Below are positions 60,551 to 64,000 of a DNA stretch of 64,000 bases, in pieces. The DNA is taken from contig NZ_JBLUWW010000006.1 in the NCBI RefSeq assembly GCF_048323655.1, positions 263,380 through 327,379 of the forward strand. Direction: 5' to 3'. The first letter of the stretch is position 1, and every line of letters starts with the position of its first letter. The notes beneath the pieces are model-generated. The model had not been told where the DNA came from and made no database searches. It saw nothing but the letters and a program-made list of their open reading frames with translations. The stretch is from Salinimicrobium soli (GTDB lineage: Bacteria; Bacteroidota; Bacteroidia; Flavobacteriales; Flavobacteriaceae). Both the position numbers and the translations under genes were made by a program.

Positions 60551-60748
60551 TTACTTCAAACGTAATTGAAGTTTGATACTATCCTCGTCTGCTTCATGCA
60601 CTAAAGTGCTGTGCGTCAAGGCAAGCTTTTGTTTCTTAGTCTTCTTTGTTAAGATGTGACTTTTAAACGCATGCTTTCTTTTAATTTTTCCGGTACCGGT
60701 AAGCTTGAAACGCTTTTTAGCACTGGATTTTGTCTTCATTTTAGGCAT
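60551..60748 (-). CDS. rpmI: 50S ribosomal protein L35
   Basis: 65-residue basic protein, MPKMKTKSSAKKRFKLTGTGKIKRKHAFKSHILTKKTKKQK, the typical L35 sequence. Lies 72 bases downstream of infC in the same operon. Confidence 0.97.
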   Translation of the reverse strand: MPKMKTKSSAKKRFKLTGTGKIKRKHAFKSHILTKKTKKQKLALTHSTLVHEADEDSIKLQLRLK

Positions 60749-60820
60749 TGTGTCCTTCTTTTTAATTATCTCACTTATTATTGTAAACCAAAAAATGCTT
60801 CAACTGAAGCATATTCAGTA

Positions 60821-61378
60821 TTATTTTGTCTTCTTCGGAGAGATGAACATTGTCATTCGCTTACCTTCAAGCTTTGGCATTTGTTCTACTTTCCCAAGTT
60901 CTTCCAGGTCCTGCGCCAAACGCAATAATAGGATCTCTCCCTGTTCTTTGAACACGATAGAACGTCCTTTGAAGAATACATAAGCTTTCAGTTTGGCACC
61001 TTCCTTCAGGAATTTTTCTCCGTGCTTTTTCTTAAACTCATAATCGTGATCATCGGTATTTGGACCAAAACGGATCTCTTTTACAACAACTTTGGTTGCT
61101 TTAGCCTTTAAGGCTTTGTCTCGTTTCTTCTGTTCGTAGAGAAACTTTTTATAGTCCATCACTTTGGCTACAGGTGGATTCGCATTGGGAGATATCTCCA
61201 CAAGGTCCAGTTCCTGTTCTTCAGCAATGGCTAAAGCTTTTTTGGTTGGGTAAACTCCCATTTCCACATTATCACCTACCAGGCGAACTTCTTCCGCGCG
61301 GATCTTACCGTTGATTCTGTGCGGATCTTCTTTGATTTCTCTAAGAGGTCTTCTTGATCTTTTTCTTCGTATTGCTAT
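60821..61378 (-). CDS. infC: Translation initiation factor IF-3, starting at ATA
   Basis: 185 residues. The conserved N-terminus (M)AIRRKRSRRPLREIKEDPHRING and KIRAEEVRLVGDNVEMGVYPTKKAL is encoded upstream of the first standard start (GTG 61267), and an in-frame TGA occurs two codons before position 61378. The only start that keeps the whole conserved region is ATA at 61378-61376. IF-3 genes elsewhere use ATT or other rare starts as part of self-control. Motifs: PVAKVMDYKKFLYEQKKR linker and C-terminal KGRSIVFKEQGEILLLRL. Begins 16 bases after thrS. Confidence 0.93.
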   Translation of the reverse strand: MAIRRKRSRRPLREIKEDPHRINGKIRAEEVRLVGDNVEMGVYPTKKALAIAEEQELDLVEISPNANPPVAKVMDYKKFLYEQKKRDKALKAKATKVVVKEIRFGPNTDDHDYEFKKKHGEKFLKEGAKLKAYVFFKGRSIVFKEQGEILLLRLAQDLEELGKVEQMPKLEGKRMTMFISPKKTK

Positions 61379-61394
61379 GGCTCAAAAATTTTAG

Positions 61395-63341
61395 TTAAAC
61401 TTCGAATTGTTGTAAAGTACTATTTACTTCTTTTTTAATTATTTCGGCAAAGTCTTCAATTGACATAGTGCCAATATCGCCTTTCCCGTGTTTACGTACA
61501 GAAACCGTTCCGTTTTCTGCTTCCTGTTCTCCAACGATCAACATATACGGAACCTTACTTACTTCAGCCTCCCGAATTTTCTTACCAATGGTCTCGTTCC
61601 GGTTGTCTGTAAGGGCGCGAATTTCGTGATTTTCCAGCAAAGTTAAAACTTTTTGGCTGTATTTTTCATATTTCTCGCTGAGAGAGAGAATAATAGCCTG
61701 TTCCGGCATCAGCCACAACGGGAAGTTTCCTGCTGTATGTTCCAGTAGGATAGCAACAAAGCGCTCCATACTTCCAAAAGGAGCCCTGTGGATCATTACC
61801 GGGCGGTGCATTTCATTATCGTTTCCTTTATAGGAAAGGTTGAATCTTTCCGGTAAATTGTAATCCACCTGAATAGTTCCCAGCTGCCATTGTCTTCCAA
61901 GAGCATCTTTCACCATGAAGTCGAGTTTAGGTCCATAGAAAGCGGCTTCTCCGGTCTCAACTACATAATTAAGGCCTTTTTCCTTTGCAGCATTGATGAT
62001 GGCATTTTCAGCTTTTTCCCAGTTCTCATCAGATCCTATATACTTTGTCTTGTTCTCAGGGTCTCTCAAAGAAACCTGTGCAGTAAAGTTTTCAAAGCCC
62101 AGAGAATTGAATACATATAAGGTAAGGTCAATTACCTTTTTAAATTCCTCGTCCAATTGATCCGGAGTACAGAAAATGTGTGCATCGTCTTGTGTGAATC
62201 CGCGTACACGGGTTAAACCGTGTAATTCTCCACTTTGCTCATATCGGTAAACGGTACCAAATTCAGCAAAACGTTTTGGCAGATCTTTGTAACTCCAGTG
62301 CCCATTGTTGTAGATCTCACAGTGGTGCGGACAGTTCATGGGTTTCAGTAAAAATTCCTCTCCTTCGTTTGGAGTCTTTATAGGCTGAAAACTGTCTTCT
62401 CCGTATTTTTCGTAGTGCCCGGAGGTCACATATAATTCTTTATGACCAATATGAGGTGTCACCACCATTTCATAACCGGCTCTTTTTTGAGCTTTTTTAA
62501 GGAAGTTCTCAAGACGCTCTCTTAAAGCGGCACCTTTAGGCAGCCATAAAGGCAGTCCCTGACCAACCTTTTGAGAAAAAGTAAAAAGATCCAGCTCTTT
62601 TCCAAGCTTTCGGTGATCCCTTTTTTTGGCTTCCTCGAGAAGTTCAAGATATTCTTTCAGGTCTTTCTGCTTTGGAAAGGAGATTCCGTAGACCCTTGTC
62701 AACTGCGGATTTTTCTCATCGCCTCTCCAGTAAGCGCCTGCCACACTCATCAGCTTTACAGCTTTGATGGGAGCAGTATTAGGGAGGTGTCCTCCGCGGC
62801 AAAGATCCGTGAAGGTATCATGGTCACAAAAAGTGATAGTACCGTCTTCCAGGTTTTCAATAAGCTCCACCTTATATGGGTTCTTCTCCCTGGTGTAATA
62901 GCCAATTGCTTCTTCCTTAGGCACGGCGCGCATGTTGAAATCATGTTTTCCACGTGCGATCTCCAGCATACGATTCTCGATTTTCTGAAAATCGTTTTCA
63001 GAGATTTTATGCTCCCCAAAATCCACGTCGTAATAGAACCCGTTTTCAATAGCCGGGCCAATAGTAAGCTTTACGCCGGGATAAAGGTCCTGAATGGCTT
63101 GTGCCATGACGTGGGAAGAAGAGTGCCAAAAAGCCTTTTTTCCTTCCTCATCATTCCAGGTATATAAAGTAAGGCTGCCATCTGTATTAAGAGGAGTGGT
63201 AACTTCAACCGTCGTGTCATTGAATTTTGCCGAAAGTACATTTCGCGCAAGTCCCTCACTAATGCTTTTGGCAACCTCCAGCGGAGTAGTGCCTTTCTCG
63301 AACTCTTTAATACTGCCATCTGGCAACGTAATCTTTATCAT
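61395..63341 (-). CDS. thrS: Threonyl-tRNA synthetase
   Basis: 648 residues from ATG 63341 (MIKITLPDGSIKEFEKGTTPLEVA); a TTG 9 bases earlier is rejected. TGS domain 1-60, editing domain with HSSSHVMAQAIQ and the CRGGHLPNT region (zinc-like Cys/His editing site), catalytic core with FLLKPMNCPHHCEIY and RYEQSGELHGLTRVRGFTQDDAHIF and MIHRAPFGSMERFVAILLEH, and an anticodon-binding domain from about 555. First gene of the thrS-infC-rpmI-rplT operon. Confidence 0.97.
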   Translation of the reverse strand: MIKITLPDGSIKEFEKGTTPLEVAKSISEGLARNVLSAKFNDTTVEVTTPLNTDGSLTLYTWNDEEGKKAFWHSSSHVMAQAIQDLYPGVKLTIGPAIENGFYYDVDFGEHKISENDFQKIENRMLEIARGKHDFNMRAVPKEEAIGYYTREKNPYKVELIENLEDGTITFCDHDTFTDLCRGGHLPNTAPIKAVKLMSVAGAYWRGDEKNPQLTRVYGISFPKQKDLKEYLELLEEAKKRDHRKLGKELDLFTFSQKVGQGLPLWLPKGAALRERLENFLKKAQKRAGYEMVVTPHIGHKELYVTSGHYEKYGEDSFQPIKTPNEGEEFLLKPMNCPHHCEIYNNGHWSYKDLPKRFAEFGTVYRYEQSGELHGLTRVRGFTQDDAHIFCTPDQLDEEFKKVIDLTLYVFNSLGFENFTAQVSLRDPENKTKYIGSDENWEKAENAIINAAKEKGLNYVVETGEAAFYGPKLDFMVKDALGRQWQLGTIQVDYNLPERFNLSYKGNDNEMHRPVMIHRAPFGSMERFVAILLEHTAGNFPLWLMPEQAIILSLSEKYEKYSQKVLTLLENHEIRALTDNRNETIGKKIREAEVSKVPYMLIVGEQEAENGTVSVRKHGKGDIGTMSIEDFAEIIKKEVNSTLQQFEV

Positions 63342-63435
63342 AATTCTCAATTAAGCCGCAAAGATAATAGGATAATAGGTGCTTTACAATACTATTATAT
63401 ATATGAGTGTTTTTTTCTTCGTTGTTTGGGCGTTC

Positions 63436-63491
63436 CCCACCTTCGTTACAGGAACAGTGGGCCTGCCCACCGAAGCTTCAGCGAAGGTGGG
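63436..63491. repeat. Complex palindromic element with CCGAAGCTTCAGCGAAGG core
   Basis: CCCACCTTCG (63436-63445) pairs with CGAAGGTGGG (63482-63491); nested inside are GTGGGC/GCCCAC and CCCACC-GAAGCTTCAGCGAA-GGTGGG. The last shares its core with the element at 63951 but has different, compensating arms. Confidence 0.8.
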
Positions 63492-63510
63492 TCGCGTGTT
63501 GCACTATATT

Positions 63511-63541
63511 TTTAAAGCGCCTTATGTGCCAGCGCTTTAAA
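63511..63541. repeat. Hairpin TTTAAAGCGC / GCGCTTTAAA
   Basis: Perfect 10-base arms with an 11-base loop in the non-coding region upstream of thrS. Confidence 0.65.
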
Positions 63542-63591
63542 AGATGCCGCTTCACCCGCTAACGCGAAACGAAGTACTAAGGAAGAAGTAT

Positions 63592-63625
63592 AGCTCTGCC
63601 AAAGTTTGGAACTTTGGTAGAGCTA
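63592..63625. repeat. Hairpin AGCTCT-CCAAAGTT / AACTTTGG-AGAGCT
   Basis: Long inverted repeat with one G-T-type mismatch and TGG loop; with the next hairpin it forms a composite element. I recall similar sequences in other Flavobacteria, not verified. Confidence 0.65.
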
Positions 63626-63649
63626 AACCGGGGTCGTTTTATTCTGCAC

Positions 63650-63681
63650 AACCCTGCCAGGAGTTTCAAACCTTGGCAGGA
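63650..63681. repeat. Hairpin CCTGCCA...TGGCAGG
   Basis: Imperfect inverted repeat CCTGCCAGGAGTTT / AAACCTTGGCAGG, 25 bases after the previous hairpin. Confidence 0.6.
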
Positions 63682-63791
63682 TCAAAAAAAACTTTCGTCT
63701 TCAAAAATGTCATTTTCAGCACCTTATAATGGGGGCTTAAAAAAAGGGTAAAAAAGTTGGTTTAGGAACTTGCGGGAATGGAAAGTGGGTG

Positions 63792-63799
63792 TATATTTG
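63792..63799 (+). promoter_or_regulatory. Strong promoter 1 directed out of the window
   Basis: TTG at 63770-63772, a 19-base spacer and TATATTTG, followed by CACCCGC. The TATATTTGCACCCGC sequence is identical to that of the tRNA cluster promoter at 46551, suggesting a stable-RNA gene downstream. Confidence 0.75.
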
Positions 63800-63931
63800 C
63801 ACCCGCTTTGAGAAACAACAAACGGTAAATGTACCGCCAGTTGTGAGCCCAGCAGGGGTGAAGCTTCAAAGCGAAAAACGCTCCTTGAAAAAAGTTTGAA
63901 ATTTTGTTTGTTTTGTACGGGAAAAAGGTTG

Positions 63932-63939
63932 TAAGTTTG
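63932..63939 (+). promoter_or_regulatory. Strong promoter 2 directed out of the window
   Basis: TAAGTTTG preceded by TTG-rich sequence (TTGTTTGTTTTG, 63905-63915). Tandem with promoter 1, as often seen before rRNA or tRNA genes. Confidence 0.65.
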
Positions 63940-63950
63940 CATCCCCTTAG

Positions 63951-63976
63951 TCATCCGAAGCTTTAGCGAAGGATGA
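63951..63976. repeat. Palindromic element TCATCC-GAAGCTTTAGCGAA-GGATGA
   Basis: Same core as the element at 63466-63491 but with TCATCC/GGATGA arms in place of CCCACC/GGTGGG, so pairing is kept while sequence changes. Confidence 0.8.
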
Positions 63977-64000
63977 GCCGTTCTCAACTAAAAAGCTTCT

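Noticed and set aside
63724..63987. Minus-strand open frame of 87 codons at the window end
   Set aside because: It overlaps two strong plus-strand promoters and a palindrome, and its sequence is not protein-like.

Overview
This window looks like chromosomal DNA of a member of the Bacteroidota, most likely a marine-type Flavobacteriaceae (Gramella/Christiangramia, Salegentibacter or Zunongwangia relatives are plausible; the genus is inferred from general character, not measured). Three observations support this. Promoters follow the Bacteroidota pattern TTG-N~19-TAnnTTTG instead of the E. coli pattern. Shine-Dalgarno sequences are weak or absent. The gene set is typical: TonB-dependent receptor, split transketolase, long NusB, DUF3276/PUR protein, DUF1573 lipoprotein, SurA-like lipoproteins and a cyclophilin-FKBP fusion.

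Layout. 0-5.7 kb: a polyprenyl-phosphate sugar transferase, a Crp/Fnr regulator, and a TolC-HlyD-ABC2 efflux operon preceded by an Fnr-type palindrome. 5.7-11.9 kb: envelope genes lnt, pssA, lptB, tatC and kdsD, with a small AhpD-like protein and an S23 four-helix protein. 11.9-18.1 kb: recQ, a 0.56 kb tandem repeat of about 89 bp units, a dual-family immunophilin, two redoxins, an Mpo1-like protein and CsaA. 18.1-25.6 kb: a Cys-rich secreted peptide with a TonB receptor, an M14 peptidase, a PUR protein and an ABC exporter. 25.6-33.3 kb: leucine dehydrogenase, nusB, DUF1573, yajC, a YdeI-like protein, pepT, pyrD, a LysE-type exporter and an HMG-CoA lyase; the dehydrogenase and lyase fit leucine breakdown. 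33.4-35.7 kb: a porin, an FMN-binding protein and a four-helix membrane protein, under a promoter sharing a 15-base motif with the aconitase promoter. 35.8-44.2 kb: guaB, a Skp/OmpH chaperone, a PPIase lipoprotein-surA-moxR operon and aconitase.

44.2-46.6 kb is the most unusual part. It holds one unknown gene with a hairpin-rich 3' region, then tRNA-Leu(GAG) and two tRNA-Lys(UUU) genes on the minus strand. Downstream of tRNA-Leu lie five degenerate tandem copies of its 3' end, and downstream of one tRNA-Lys lie two copies of its 3' end. 46.6-59.1 kb returns to housekeeping genes: aroK, a PyrR-like phosphoribosyltransferase, hslR, an FKBP lipoprotein, an outer-membrane barrel, split transketolase, tgt, an LptF/G permease, an EamA transporter, accA, dnaB and a secreted protein of unknown role. 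59.1-64 kb has an amidohydrolase remnant, a YjbQ protein, and thrS-infC-rpmI-rplT, where infC appears to start at an ATA codon. The last 0.6 kb carries palindromic repeats and two strong promoters that probably drive a stable-RNA gene beyond the window.

No CRISPR array, prophage, transposase or obvious defence island was seen. The unusual signals are non-coding: tRNA-end arrays, dispersed palindromes, covarying hairpins and shared operator-like sequences.
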